A stretch of 64,000 nucleotides of DNA from Streptosporangium oxazolinicum (GTDB lineage Bacteria > Actinomycetota > Actinomycetes > Streptosporangiales > Streptosporangiaceae): contig NZ_BAABAQ010000004.1 of NCBI RefSeq assembly GCF_039537505.1, positions 124,001 through 188,000 on the forward strand, given 5' to 3'. Shown one piece after another: positions 52,756-61,086 of this stretch. A program made the translations under genes and the position numbers. Under the pieces are notes generated by a model. It ran no database searches, was not told the DNA's origin, and saw nothing but the letters and a program-made list of their open reading frames with translations. Each line of letters starts with the position of its first letter. Positions within the stretch are counted from its first letter, which is position 1.

Positions 52756-52759
<4 letters not shown>

Positions 52760-54474
52760 CGGGCGGCTCCGTTCTGCGCGGCGACCAGGCGGGCGTAGGC
52801 GCCGTGGCCGGCCAGGAGTTCGCCGGGTGGCCCGGCCTCCTGGATGCGGCCCTCGGCCATGACGATGACGCGGTCGGCGCCTTGGACGGTGGACAGCCGG
52901 TGGGCGATCATCAGGGTGGTCCGGCCGCCGGACAGGGTGTCCAGCGCGTGCTGGATGGCGGCCTCGTTGGCGGCGTCCACGGCGGAGGTGGCCTCGTCCA
53001 GGACGAGGATGGGGGCGTCCTTGAGGAGGGCGCGGGCGATGGCGATGCGCTGGCGTTCGCCGCCGGACAGTTTCAGGCCGCGCTCGCCCACGACGGTGTC
53101 GTAGCCGTCGGGCAGGGCGGTGATGAAGTCGTGGGCCTGGGCGGCGCGGGCGGCGGCTTCGAGCTGGTCGGCGGTGGCGTCGGGGCGGGCGAGGGCGAGG
53201 TTGTGGCGGACGGTGCCGTGGAAGAGGTAGGTGTCCTGGGAGACCACGGCGACCAGGGCGCGCAGCCGGTCGAGGGGCAGGTCGCGGACGTCGACGCCGT
53301 TGACGCTCACCCGCCCTGAGGTGGGGTCGAAGAAGCGCAGCAGCAGGGAGGCGACGGTGGTCTTGCCCGCTCCCGAGCGTCCGACGAGGGCGACGCGTTC
53401 ACCCGGTGCGATGTCGAGGGTGAAGCGGTCGAGGGCGGGGCGCTCTCGGCCGGGGTAGCCGAAGACGACGTCGTCGAAGGTCAGTGAGGGGGGTCCGGTC
53501 AGGCCGGGCGGGGTGGTGCCCTGCGCGGGTTCGGGGGTGTCGAGGATCTCGAAGACGGCTCTGAGGGAGGGCACGGCGTTGTAGCTGGAGTGGTAGGCCG
53601 CCTCCAGGTCCTTCAGGGGGCGGAAGCTCTCGGCGGTGAGCAGCAGGATGAGCAGCAGTTCGGTGACGGTCAGCGCGCCGTCGGCCAGCCGTAGCGCGCC
53701 GGTGCCGAGCGCCACGGCGGTGCCCAGGCCGGTGATGAACGCCACGCCGCCGACGTAGCCGATGACGATGGCCATCAGCCGGATCGAGTCGCGGCAGAAC
53801 CGCTCGGCCAGCAGGGCCAGCTCGGCGCCGCGACGGCCGCTGGCGTTGAACGCCTTGAGGGTGGCCATGCCCTGCAGCGCGTCCAGGTTCTCGGCGTACA
53901 GGCCCTTGTAGCCGCGGAACCAGGCCGCGTTGCGATCTCGCAGCACGCGGTCGGAGACCAGCGGCAACACCGGCATGAGCAGCGCGCAGGCCAGGACGAC
54001 GGCGCCGACCAGCGCGTCCAGGGTGAACAGGTAGGCGGTCACCGCGACCGCGCCGAGGACGGCGGCGATCACCTGGGGCAGGAACCTGCCGATGTAGGCG
54101 TCGGCGGTCTCGATGCCGTCCACGAGGGTGGTCTGCGCGGAGCCGGTGCGTCCACGCTGGGCGTGGGCGGGACCGAGCCGCAGCAGCTTGGCGGTCAGGC
54201 GGCGGCGCAGCTCGGCCTTGACGGCGCCCGAGACCCGCAACGCGAGGGGCTCGCGTACGGTCAGCGCGACGCTGCGGGCGAGTTGCAGGGCGACGACCCC
54301 GGCGACGAGCCAGATGATCGAGCCCGCGCCGTGCCCGGCGAAGACGCGGGCCAGGGCTTGTGCGACGAGCACGCCCTGGCCGACGTAGGTGGCCGTGATG
54401 GACAGCAACACCAGCACGAGCCCGGCCAGGCGCCACCGGATGGACGGGGACAGGGCCAGCAGTCGGGAGATCAC
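52756..54474 (-). CDS. ABC transporter half-unit with exporter fold (CydD/IrtA/YbtP-like)
   Basis: 572 residues from the GTG at 54474, 4 nt after AAGGAGG (gctcaaggaggaacg-GTG); the start overlaps the ATPase gene stop. Six membrane helices (LAGLVLVLLSITATYVGQGVL, IIWLVAGVVALQLARSVALTV) precede the ATPase: Walker A VGRSGAGKTTVA, signature KLSGGERQRIAIARALL, Walker B ILVLDEATSAVDAAN and H-loop IAHRLSTV. It lacks an extra N-terminal FAD domain of the type seen in IrtA. Probable heterodimer with the next gene. Confidence 0.85.
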
Positions 54475-55214
54475 CGTTCCTCCTTGAGCCGTTCGAAGAC
54501 GAGCTGGGTGCGGTGGACGGCGCGCACGCCGTACACCTGGCGGATCAGGTCGGGGGTGAGGACCTGCTCGGGTGCTCCGCCGGTCACGATGCGGCCGGCG
54601 TTCATCACATAGAGGCGGTCGCAGAAGGCGGCGGCCTGGTTGAGGTCGTGCAGCACGGCCAGGGTGGCGATGCCCAGCTCGCGTACCAGGTGCGGGATCT
54701 CCAGCTGGTGGCGGATGTCGAGGTGGGAGGTGGGCTCGTCCAGCAACAGCAGGCGGGTCCGCTGGGCCAGGGCGCGGGCGAGCAGGACGCGTTGTTTCTC
54801 CCCGCCGGACAGGGTGGCGAAGATCCGCTCGGTGGCGCCGGCCAGGCCGACGCGCTCCAGCGCCCGCGCGCACAGCTCCTCGTCGACGGCGGCGTCGGCC
54901 CGGTACGGGGTGCGGCCCATGGAGACGATCTCGGCCACCGTGAAGTCGAGGTCGGCCGGGCTCTCCTGAGCGAGTACGGCGGTGCGCCGGGCGGCCTCGC
55001 GGGCGGGCAGCCGGTGTACGTCGTCGCCGTCGACGGTGATGAGCCCGGCCGAGGGGCGCAGCGCCCGGTAGATCGAGCGCAGCAGGGTGGACTTGCCGCA
55101 GCCGTTGGGCCCGACCAGGCCGACGAACTCGCCGTCGTCGACCACCAGGTCGGCCTCGTGCACGATCGGGTGGCCGTCGAGGGCGACGGACACCCCGCTC
55201 AGGTCGAGCTTCAC
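54471..55214 (-). CDS. ABC-type metal/siderophore uptake ATPase (FecE/BtuD-like)
   Basis: 247 residues from a GTG at 55214 that overlaps the permease stop (GTGA). Walker A GPNGCGKSTLL, Q-loop VLAQESPADLDFT, signature TLSGGEKQRVLLARAL, Walker B LLLLDEPTSHLD, and H-loop LHDLNQAAAFCDRL all match FecE/BtuD ATPases. The end EQVLTPDLIRQVYGVRAV is typical of this group. It energises uptake through the FecCD permease, with ATP bound at the cytoplasmic face. Coupled genes on both sides indicate one transcript. Confidence 0.9.
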   Translation of the reverse strand: MKLDLSGVSVALDGHPIVHEADLVVDDGEFVGLVGPNGCGKSTLLRSIYRALRPSAGLITVDGDDVHRLPAREAARRTAVLAQESPADLDFTVAEIVSMGRTPYRADAAVDEELCARALERVGLAGATERIFATLSGGEKQRVLLARALAQRTRLLLLDEPTSHLDIRHQLEIPHLVRELGIATLAVLHDLNQAAAFCDRLYVMNAGRIVTGGAPEQVLTPDLIRQVYGVRAVHRTQLVFERLKEER

Positions 55215-56320
55215 GTGAGGTTCACCGCCCGGTCCACCGAGCGGCGGCGCAGCAGCCACAGGAAGAACGGCACACCGAACAGGGCGGTGACGATGCTGAG
55301 CGCCAGCTCCTGCGGCGCGTTGACGGTGCGCGCGGCGATGTCCACCAGCTGCAGGAACACCGCGCCGAGCAGGGCGGTGACGGGCAGCACGCGGCGGTGG
55401 TCGGCGCCCACCAGCAGCCGGGCGGCGTGCGGCACGATCAATCCGACGAACGCGATCGCGCCGCTGGTGGCCACCAGCACGCCGACCAGCAGCGAGGTCA
55501 GCACGAACAGCATCAGGCGGAAACGGTGCACGTTCACGCCGAGCGAGACGGCCGTCTCCTCCCCGGCGGCGATCGCGTTCAGCGGGCGGTGCTGCAACAA
55601 CAGGTAGGCCACCCCGGCGGCCAGGACGACGGCCGGCAGCGGCAACATGTGCCAGCGGGCGCCGCCCAGGCTGCCCATCAGCCAGAACAGCACCTGCTGG
55701 GCGGCCCGGCCGCTCTGGGCCAGTTGCAGGACGAAACTGTAGGCGGCCTGGAACAGGTAGGCCAGCGCCACCCCGGCCAGCACGAGCCGGGAGGAGGTGA
55801 GGCGGCCCGAGCGCTGCGCCAGCGCGTACACCAGGGCGAGCGCGAGCAGGGATCCGGCGAAGGCGGCGGCCGACAGGGACAGCCCGCCCAGCGCCGAAGC
55901 GCCCAGGACCAGCACGAGCACCGAACCGAACGAGGCACCCGAGGAGATGCCGAGCAGGAACGGGTCGGCCAGCGGGTTGCGTACCAGAGCCTGCAGCACC
56001 GCCCCGACCACCGCCAGCCCGGCCCCGACCAGGAGCGCCAGCAACGCGCGCGGCAGCCGGAACTCCCACACGATCTGCTCCTGCACCGGAGTCCAGGTGC
56101 GCGGTATCCCATCGGCCAGGGCGCCGGGAAGAAGTCGGTCGGCGACGATGCCCCAGGCCTGGGGCAGGGCGACGTGCACCGCGCCGATGCTCACCGCCAG
56201 CCAGGTCGAGGCGACGACGGCGACGGCGAGCGCGGCGACGAGCAGGAGGAACCCGCTCGCGCGGCGTTTCTTCGGCACGGGCCCGGTTCGTGCCGGGCTT
56301 TGGCGGATCGCGCCGGTCAC
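55211..56320 (-). CDS. FecCD-family metal/siderophore permease
   Basis: 369 residues from a GTG at 56320 overlapping the binding-protein stop (GTGA). About ten membrane helices, with the family signatures LPRALLALLVGAGLAVVGAVLQALVRNPLADP (written here by its ends: LPRALLALLVG, VRNPLADPFLLGISSGA), LAGVALAYLFQA and FVGLIVPHAARLLVGADHRR. It forms the channel of the uptake system for Fe-siderophore, cobalamin or other metal complexes. The whole order SBP-permease-ATPase is coupled by 4-bp overlaps. Confidence 0.9.
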   Translation of the reverse strand: MTGAIRQSPARTGPVPKKRRASGFLLLVAALAVAVVASTWLAVSIGAVHVALPQAWGIVADRLLPGALADGIPRTWTPVQEQIVWEFRLPRALLALLVGAGLAVVGAVLQALVRNPLADPFLLGISSGASFGSVLVLVLGASALGGLSLSAAAFAGSLLALALVYALAQRSGRLTSSRLVLAGVALAYLFQAAYSFVLQLAQSGRAAQQVLFWLMGSLGGARWHMLPLPAVVLAAGVAYLLLQHRPLNAIAAGEETAVSLGVNVHRFRLMLFVLTSLLVGVLVATSGAIAFVGLIVPHAARLLVGADHRRVLPVTALLGAVFLQLVDIAARTVNAPQELALSIVTALFGVPFFLWLLRRRSVDRAVNLT

Positions 56321-57333
56321 GGGGTGAAGGCGTCGGGGTGCAGGAAGCGGGCGATGTCGGCGATGGCCAGGATGTTGCGGTAGCCGGGGTGCTGGGCCGC
56401 AACCGGAAGCGCGAGGTGGCGCCGGTCCCTGGCGGCCGGGCTGTTCTTGGCGATGGCGAAGGCCTCGTCGGCCTTGGCCCGCGAGCTCGGCATGTCCTCG
56501 CCACGCAGGGTCGCGTAGTCGCTGACCAGGACGGCCTCGGGCTGGGCCGCGCTGACCTTCTCGGCGCTGACCTCGGTGTAGTCGCCCTTGACGTCGGCCA
56601 GCACGTTCGTCCCGCCGGCGGCGGTGATCATCTGGTGGGTGATGCCCGAGCCGCCGTAGGCGTTGACCGGGCCCTTGCCGCCGTCGGTGGCCAGCACCTT
56701 GACCGGGCTGCGGCCGGCGACGCGCTCGGTGACGTCGGCGAGCCTGCCCTGAAGGTCGGCGATCAGCGCGTCGGCACGGCCGGGGACACCGAAGATCGCG
56801 CCGAGGTTGCGCAGGTCGGTGTAGGTGTCGTCGATGGTGAACTTCAGCACCTCCTCGGGGCTGCACCAGCCGCCCAGGATGTACACCGGGGAGCCGGCCG
56901 CGTCCAGTTCCTCCACGGTGGCGTACCCGCCGGCGGCGTCGAAGCTGGCCATCGCGTTGTCCAGGACGAAGTCCGCGCCCTGGGCGAGCATGACCTCTTT
57001 CTGCGGCAGCATGATCGTGTCGGAGATCTCCGGGATCTTGGCGTACCGCTCCTGCTGCCCCGGCAGGAACGGGCTCTCGGAGAAGTTCGTGCGCCCGGCG
57101 ATCCGGTCGTCCAGGTCGAGGGCGAGCAGGGTCTCCAGGGAGGGGTGGTAACCGGTGACCACCTTGGCGGGCGGCTTGTCGAAGGTGAGCTTGCGCCCGC
57201 AGTTCTCCACCGTGACCGGGAAACCGGCCAGCGGCGCCGCCCGCTCGCTTTTGGGACCGATCTCCTGGGTGGCGGGGGCCGGTGAGCAGGCGGTCAGCGT
57301 CAGGGCCACCGCCAGGACGAGCAGTTTTCTCAT
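56317..57333 (-). CDS. Metal/siderophore-binding lipoprotein (FecB/BtuF-type)
   Basis: 338 residues. MRKLLVLAVALTLTAC is a lipoprotein signal (lipobox LTAC). The mature part is a type III periplasmic-binding fold: PPAKVVTGYHPSLETLLALDL, ILGGWCSPEEVLKFTIDDTY, VKVLATDGGKGPVNAYGGSG and VSAEKVSAAQPEAVLVSDYA. A Cys in GGWCSPEE is unusual. It delivers a metal complex to the FecCD permease; the ligand is unknown (Fe-siderophore, Ni/Co complex or corrinoid). It is the first main gene of the five-gene uptake operon and starts inside an ATGA overlap with a small ORF. Confidence 0.88.
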   Translation of the reverse strand: MRKLLVLAVALTLTACSPAPATQEIGPKSERAAPLAGFPVTVENCGRKLTFDKPPAKVVTGYHPSLETLLALDLDDRIAGRTNFSESPFLPGQQERYAKIPEISDTIMLPQKEVMLAQGADFVLDNAMASFDAAGGYATVEELDAAGSPVYILGGWCSPEEVLKFTIDDTYTDLRNLGAIFGVPGRADALIADLQGRLADVTERVAGRSPVKVLATDGGKGPVNAYGGSGITHQMITAAGGTNVLADVKGDYTEVSAEKVSAAQPEAVLVSDYATLRGEDMPSSRAKADEAFAIAKNSPAARDRRHLALPVAAQHPGYRNILAIADIARFLHPDAFTP

Positions 57334-57401
57334 GATCGGGTTACCGCCTTCAACGGCGCGGTGTCGGCAATGGTCGGGACGGTACGAGGCGGGCGGCTCA
57401 T
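57330..57401 (-). CDS. Possible 23-residue leader ORF coupled to the binding-protein gene
   Basis: ATG at 57401, with GGAG 9 nt upstream, reads MSRPPRTVPTIADTAPLKAV and stops in TGA that overlaps the ATG of the binding protein (ATGA). Third-position GC is moderate (about 17 of 23). The exact coupling to the downstream gene makes a translated leader plausible, but no family or regulatory motif (such as His or Cys runs) is seen. It might be only a chance frame in the 5' UTR. Confidence 0.35.
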   Translation of the reverse strand: MSRPPRTVPTIADTAPLKAVTRS

Positions 57402-57459
57402 GTGGTGAGTCTCCGGAGGTGCGAGGTCAACTGATCATCGTGTACGAAAACACCACATT

Positions 57460-57476
57460 CTGCACATATGTTGCAA
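57460..57476 (-). promoter_or_regulatory. Nur-like operator upstream of the uptake operon
   Basis: Read on the minus strand: TTGC-AACATATGT-GCAG, i.e. TTGC-N9-GCAG with a CATATG centre. An overlapping TTGC-N8-GCAA element adjoins it. It lies about 60 bp upstream of the leader ORF. The Streptomyces Nur consensus is tTGCaa-N5-ttGCAA (TTGC-N9-GCAA). Confidence 0.55.
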
Positions 57477-57477
57477 T

Positions 57478-57750
57478 TGCCAGCAAGTGGCATTAGGTCG
57501 GCGATGGCCAGAGGCTCGGCGCGCTCGGCGCGCGTCTCGGTGCGGGCCAGACGCTCCTTGAGGCCCTTGATGTCGGCCCGCAGGTCTTGACTCCCGCAGG
57601 TCTTGGCTCCAGCAGGGGGACATCGGGTCCTCGTTGTCGCGTAGCGGCGATCGGGGAGCCGGCGCCACAGGGGCGGGACAGGGCGGCAGGTCGCGGGCGT
57701 GGCGGATCCGCTCGGGCGTCATCGCCGACGATCGATCATGGATGAACGCA
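57478..57750 (-). pseudogene. Possible decayed resolvase/coiled-coil gene remnant
   Basis: One minus frame holds MTPERIRHARDL, a stretch typical of the DNA-binding region of serine recombinases, then loses similarity. Another minus frame, past an imperfect 15-bp tandem duplication (caggtcttg(a/g)ctcc at about 57580-57610), reads DLRADIKGLKERLARTETRA, a coiled coil as in transposon-linked proteins. The frames do not join, so this is a relic at best. It fills most of the gap between the two metal operons. Confidence 0.3.
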
Positions 57751-57770
57751 TCATCCGTAGGCTCGCTCAA

Positions 57771-57808
57771 TTGCATAGAAGTTGCAATAGCTGACTACTT
57801 GCAACTTC
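57771..57808. promoter_or_regulatory. Nur-like operator cluster upstream of the Fur-family gene
   Basis: TTGC-ATAGAAGTT-GCAA at 57771-57787 fits TTGC-N9-GCAA exactly. It overlaps a perfect 10-bp inverted repeat GAAGTTGCAA-N11-TTGCAACTTC (57778-57808). Three TTGCA half sites lie in 34 bp, suggesting cooperative binding. It is 209 bp upstream of the regulator ATG. Confidence 0.6.
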
Positions 57809-58016
57809 ATCGCGGGACGGTCAAGGTGGCAGCAAGCTCGGACGCGTGGGCCGCGGGCTGCCCTGGGCTCCGGGAAGGCGGTCCACATCGAGGTATCCGT
57901 CGCGTCTCGTCAGCGGATTTCCGGCGTTGGCAGCCGGGTTGCGCGCCCCTGTGAGCGGACGGCGGCGCTCTGGTCGTGTTCGCCGTACGGACGCGATCGA
58001 GGTGGAGGGCATCGAG

Positions 58017-58499
58017 ATGAAAGACGTCGAGGTGAAGCACACGGTCGCCGAGTTCGAGGAGGTTCTGCGCGGCAAGGGGTTGCGCCGGACCATCCCCCGC
58101 ATGATGATCCTGTCCATCCTGGTGGAGTCCTCCACTCATCTCAGCGCCTCCAGACTGCATCACCTGGTGACGGCGGCCCAGCCGACGATCAGCATCTCCA
58201 CCGTCTATCGCAACGTGACGGCGATGACCGAACACGGCCTCCTGCACGGCGTGGAGTACGCCGGGCAGACGCGTTTCGGCATCGCCGCGGCCCCGCACCA
58301 TCACGTCCTGTGCGAGCGCTGCGGGGTCCTGGCCGATGTGGCCGTCGAGGATCTGGCGCAGACGGCGACGAACCTGATGGCGCGAACCGGATTCGAGATC
58401 TCTCCCTCGGGCCAGGTGTTGCGCGGCCGCTGCCGGCAGTGCCGGGACGACCGAAGACCCGCTGTGGCATGCCGCGCGCCCTCCCGGCCAGTTGCATGA
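58017..58499 (+). CDS. Fur-family metal-dependent repressor (Nur-like by operator)
   Basis: 160 residues from the ATG at 58017, 7 nt after GGAGGG. The N-terminal winged helix (LRGKGLRRTIPRMMILSIL, SISTVYRNVTAMTEHGLL) is followed by the dimerisation domain with the metal motif PHHHVLCERCG (residues about 91-101) and a second Cys pair GRCRQCR (about 141-147), giving the structural C4 zinc site. Family members repress metal-uptake and SOD genes when loaded with Fe, Zn, Mn or Ni. The neighbouring TTGC-N9-GCAA boxes and adjacent Fe-type SOD argue for a nickel-type (Nur) repressor, but residues for Ni were not fully matched. Confidence 0.85.
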   Translation: MKDVEVKHTVAEFEEVLRGKGLRRTIPRMMILSILVESSTHLSASRLHHLVTAAQPTISISTVYRNVTAMTEHGLLHGVEYAGQTRFGIAAAPHHHVLCERCGVLADVAVEDLAQTATNLMARTGFEISPSGQVLRGRCRQCRDDRRPAVACRAPSRPVA

Positions 58500-58508
58500 T
58501 TATTGTTG

Positions 58509-58525
58509 TTGCGAGATACATGCAT
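58509..58525 (+). promoter_or_regulatory. Nur-like operator upstream of sodF
   Basis: TTGC-GAGATACAT-GCAT at 24 bp upstream of the SOD ATG fits the TTGC-N9-GCA(A/T/G) pattern with one mismatch in the second half. In S. coelicolor Nur represses sodF from such a box. Confidence 0.55.
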
Positions 58526-58548
58526 TAGAAGCCGAAGAGGAGACACCC

Positions 58549-59151
58549 ATGGGTGACTACACCCTTCCGGACATGCCTTACGACTACGCGGCGCTGGAGC
58601 CCGCGATCACCGGGGAGATCCTGGAACTGCACCACTCCAAGCACCACGCCGCCTACGTCAAGGGGGCCAACGACACCCTGGAGAAGCTGGCCGAGGCCCG
58701 CGACAAGAGCGAGTTCGGCGGACTGGTCGGACTGGAGAAGACCTTCGCCTTCAACCTGTCCGGCCACGTGCTGCACTCGATCTTCTGGCAGAACCTCTCC
58801 CCCGACGGCGGCGACCGCCCCGACGGCCCACTCGGTGAGGCGATCACCGAGCACTTCGGCTCCTTCGAGGCGTTCAAGAAGCAGCTGACCACCGCCACCG
58901 CCACCGTGCAGGGCTCCGGGTGGGGCATCCTGGCCTGGGAGCCGCTGAGCCGGCGTCTGGTGGTGGAGCAGGTGTACGACCACCACGGCAACGTCGGCCT
59001 CAACACCACCCCGCTGCTGGTCTTCGACGCCTGGGAGCACGCCTACTACCTGCAGTACCGCAACGTGCGCCCCGACTACGTCGAGAAGCTGTGGTCGCTG
59101 ATCAACTGGAACGACGTCATCGCCCGCTTCGACGCGGCCAAGGGCGCCTGA
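58549..59151 (+). CDS. sodF: Iron/manganese superoxide dismutase (SodF-like)
   Basis: 200 residues from the ATG at 58549, 6 nt after GAGGAG. It reads MGDYTLPDMPYDYAALEP, the usual start. Metal ligands: His28 (ELHHSKHHAAYVKG), His in NLSGHVLHSIFWQ, and Asp and His in VFDAWEHAYYLQY. It closely resembles Streptomyces SodF, which replaces Ni-SOD when nickel is scarce and is repressed by Ni-Nur. Superoxide is dismutated in the cytoplasm. The acetyltransferase gene starts 5 bp after the stop. Confidence 0.93.
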   Translation: MGDYTLPDMPYDYAALEPAITGEILELHHSKHHAAYVKGANDTLEKLAEARDKSEFGGLVGLEKTFAFNLSGHVLHSIFWQNLSPDGGDRPDGPLGEAITEHFGSFEAFKKQLTTATATVQGSGWGILAWEPLSRRLVVEQVYDHHGNVGLNTTPLLVFDAWEHAYYLQYRNVRPDYVEKLWSLINWNDVIARFDAAKGA

Positions 59152-59155
59152 CCCG

Positions 59156-59710
59156 ATGAGCGCGACGCCCGCCGTCCGTCCTTTCCGGGTGAATGGTCCG
59201 GCCGGACGGCCGGGCGTCGCCTCCTTCCACATCCAGGTGGTCGGTCCTGAAGCCGTCGCCTGCCATCTGCCGGCCATCGCCGACGTCGGTGGTGATGTCT
59301 TCACCCTGCCGCCCTGGCGCGAGTCCTACCCCGCCGCGCGGGGTGTGGCCGCGCGGCTGCTGGCCGACAGCAGGCGGCCCGGATTCGTGCTCGCCCTGGC
59401 CCTGGACGGTGAGGAGCTGTACGGCTTCGCCTACGGCGTGCGCTGCTCGCGCCTGGCCAGGCTGGCCTGTCACGAGCCGGGCCCGGACTTCACGCTCAAG
59501 GAGCTGGCTGTCGTGCCGCGGCGGCGCGGGCTGAGGCTCGGAGCCGCGCTCCATGACGCCGTACTCGCCCGCGCCGTGCCGGGAACACGCTGGCTGACCA
59601 CCCATACCCGCGCCGCCGCGGCCCTGGGCCTCTACCGCGCCCGAGGGTGGCGAGCGGTCGCCCTGGCGGGCGGCGAGCGACTGATCATGTCGCGCCGGGA
59701 CACTCGTTGA
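59156..59710 (+). CDS. GNAT-family acetyltransferase
   Basis: 184 residues from the ATG at 59156, 5 bp after sodF, so very likely in the same operon. The GNAT core is in the second half: LKELAVVPRRRGLRLGAALHDAV (residues about 119-141) holds the acetyl-CoA pyrophosphate loop (R-x2-G-x-G/A type), and LYRARGWRAV is the final strand. The acceptor is unknown. Its placement suggests a minor role in metal or oxidative stress. Confidence 0.82.
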   Translation: MSATPAVRPFRVNGPAGRPGVASFHIQVVGPEAVACHLPAIADVGGDVFTLPPWRESYPAARGVAARLLADSRRPGFVLALALDGEELYGFAYGVRCSRLARLACHEPGPDFTLKELAVVPRRRGLRLGAALHDAVLARAVPGTRWLTTHTRAAAALGLYRARGWRAVALAGGERLIMSRRDTR

Positions 59711-59872
59711 CCAGCTTTTGATCATGTCCTGGAGGATGGCCACGCGGCCGGAACCGGCCCTCACACCGACCTTCTCGCCCGGCTCGGAGTTCCTTGCCGG
59801 GCGAAATCCGGAGCGCCCTCCGGACGAGAACGGCGGACAGCGGTTGTTCGGTCATGACATCCGCCGACCTTC

Positions 59873-59889
59873 TTGCGAATAACATGCAG
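59873..59889 (+). promoter_or_regulatory. Nur-like operator upstream of def
   Basis: TTGC-GAATAACAT-GCAG, followed at once by ATGCAT, 47 bp upstream of the def GTG. It shares the TTGCGA-N5-ATGCA core with the sodF box. It is in an otherwise empty 225-bp gap. Confidence 0.55.
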
Positions 59890-59935
59890 ATGCATCTGAC
59901 TCGCAGAGTATTCGCCGCCCGGGAGGGTTCGTATC

Positions 59936-60472
59936 GTGCACGCCGTCGACCAGGACTCCGCACTGCCCATTCGCCACGTCGGTGACCCGGTCCTGCATCG
60001 CGCGTGCGCGCCGGTGACCGTCTTCGACGCCGACCTGGCGAAGCTGGTGCGGGACATGTTCGCCAGCATGTACGCCGCACGGGGCGTCGGGCTGGCGGCC
60101 AACCAGATCGGCGTCGGCCTGCGGGTGTTCGTCTACGACTGCCCCGACGACAGCGAGGAGTTCCGCAAAGGCGTCGTGGTGAATCCAACCCTGATCGTGC
60201 CCGAGGTGGGACATCGCAGGCTGCACGAGGAGGAAGAGGGCTGCCTGTCGGTGCCCGGCCAGCGAGCCCTCCTGGCCAGGCCCGATCGCGCCAGCGTGCA
60301 CGGCTTCGACATCACCGGCGCGCCGATCACCGTCGAGGGCACCGGCCTGCTGTCTCGCTGCCTGCAACACGAGAGCGACCACCTGGAGGGCCGCCTCTAC
60401 ATCGACCGCCTACCGGCCAAGCGACGCAAGCAGGTGCTGCAGGCCTACCAGCAGGAGAACACCGCGAACTGA
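59936..60472 (+). CDS. def: Peptide deformylase (paralogue)
   Basis: 178 residues from a GTG at 59936, 8 nt after GGGAGGG. All three catalytic motifs are present: GVGLAANQIG (residues about 47-56), EEGCLSVPG (Cys metal ligand, about 99-107) and QHESDHLEG (HExxH-type, about 142-150). The enzyme removes formyl from new proteins; its natural metal is Fe2+, with Ni2+ and Co2+ also active. Location behind a metal-type operator, rather than next to fmt, suggests a stress or metal-response copy. The normal copy is presumably elsewhere. Confidence 0.9.
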   Translation: MHAVDQDSALPIRHVGDPVLHRACAPVTVFDADLAKLVRDMFASMYAARGVGLAANQIGVGLRVFVYDCPDDSEEFRKGVVVNPTLIVPEVGHRRLHEEEEGCLSVPGQRALLARPDRASVHGFDITGAPITVEGTGLLSRCLQHESDHLEGRLYIDRLPAKRRKQVLQAYQQENTAN

Positions 60473-60546
60473 CCCGGCGCCCACGCCTTCTTCTACGAAT
60501 CTCCGCCCCCGCGCCCGCGAACGGACTCGCGCTCACGCGAGCGTCC

Positions 60547-61059
60547 TCACCGCTCTCGCGCGGGTCGTAGTCCTCCGGCGACACCGAGTGGTACGGCGTC
60601 GCGCCGTAGGGCGGCGAAGCCGGCGGCCAGGGCCGGGTCGCGGGTGAGGGCTTCGCCCACGACCGGGTCGGTCAGCACGAGGAAGGCCAGGTGCCGCAGG
60701 GCGTGGGCGACCACGTTCTCGACCTGCAGGCGTTCGGGGGACGGCGCCGAGGGAGTGGCCCCTCTGGCGAGCTGGAAATCCGTCAGCGCGGTCGCCGGCA
60801 GGTGGGCGGCGGGGTCGGGGCAGACGGCGTAGGTGAGGACGACCTGGCCCTCGGGCCGGTAGCGCCAGCTCGTGGAGTGCACCACGGTGGACGTCGCCTC
60901 GGCGGTGACCCCGCCGGCGCGGCGAACCGCCTCGTCCGGGCTTTCCCCCTTGCCCAGTGACGTCACGACGCGCCGGTAGTGCCAGGCACCCACCGGATCG
61001 GCTCGCAGCAACAGGATCTCGACCGATACCGGTACGAGGTGGCTGAGCCGCTCGTTCAC
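60547..61059 (-). CDS. Hypothetical protein, 170 aa
   Basis: The protein starts MNERLSHLVPVSVEILLLRADP and has a soluble alpha/beta appearance. Motifs that stand out are WHYRRVVTSLG, WRYRPEGQVVLTYAVCPDP (about 65-83) and a His-containing helix VENVVAHALRHLAFLVLTD (about 113-131). I do not recognise the family. It is divergent from the S51-like gene, with one Nur-like box between them, and convergent with def. That points to a role in the same metal-controlled group. Confidence 0.6.
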   Translation of the reverse strand: MNERLSHLVPVSVEILLLRADPVGAWHYRRVVTSLGKGESPDEAVRRAGGVTAEATSTVVHSTSWRYRPEGQVVLTYAVCPDPAAHLPATALTDFQLARGATPSAPSPERLQVENVVAHALRHLAFLVLTDPVVGEALTRDPALAAGFAALRRDAVPLGVAGGLRPARER

Positions 61060-61086
61060 ATGGTGTCCCGTCGTCCGGCCGCACTG

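Noticed and set aside
57334..58016. Cobalamin or metal riboswitch in front of the uptake operon
   Set aside because: No B12-box or other riboswitch core was found; the region is explained better by operator dyads and gene relics.
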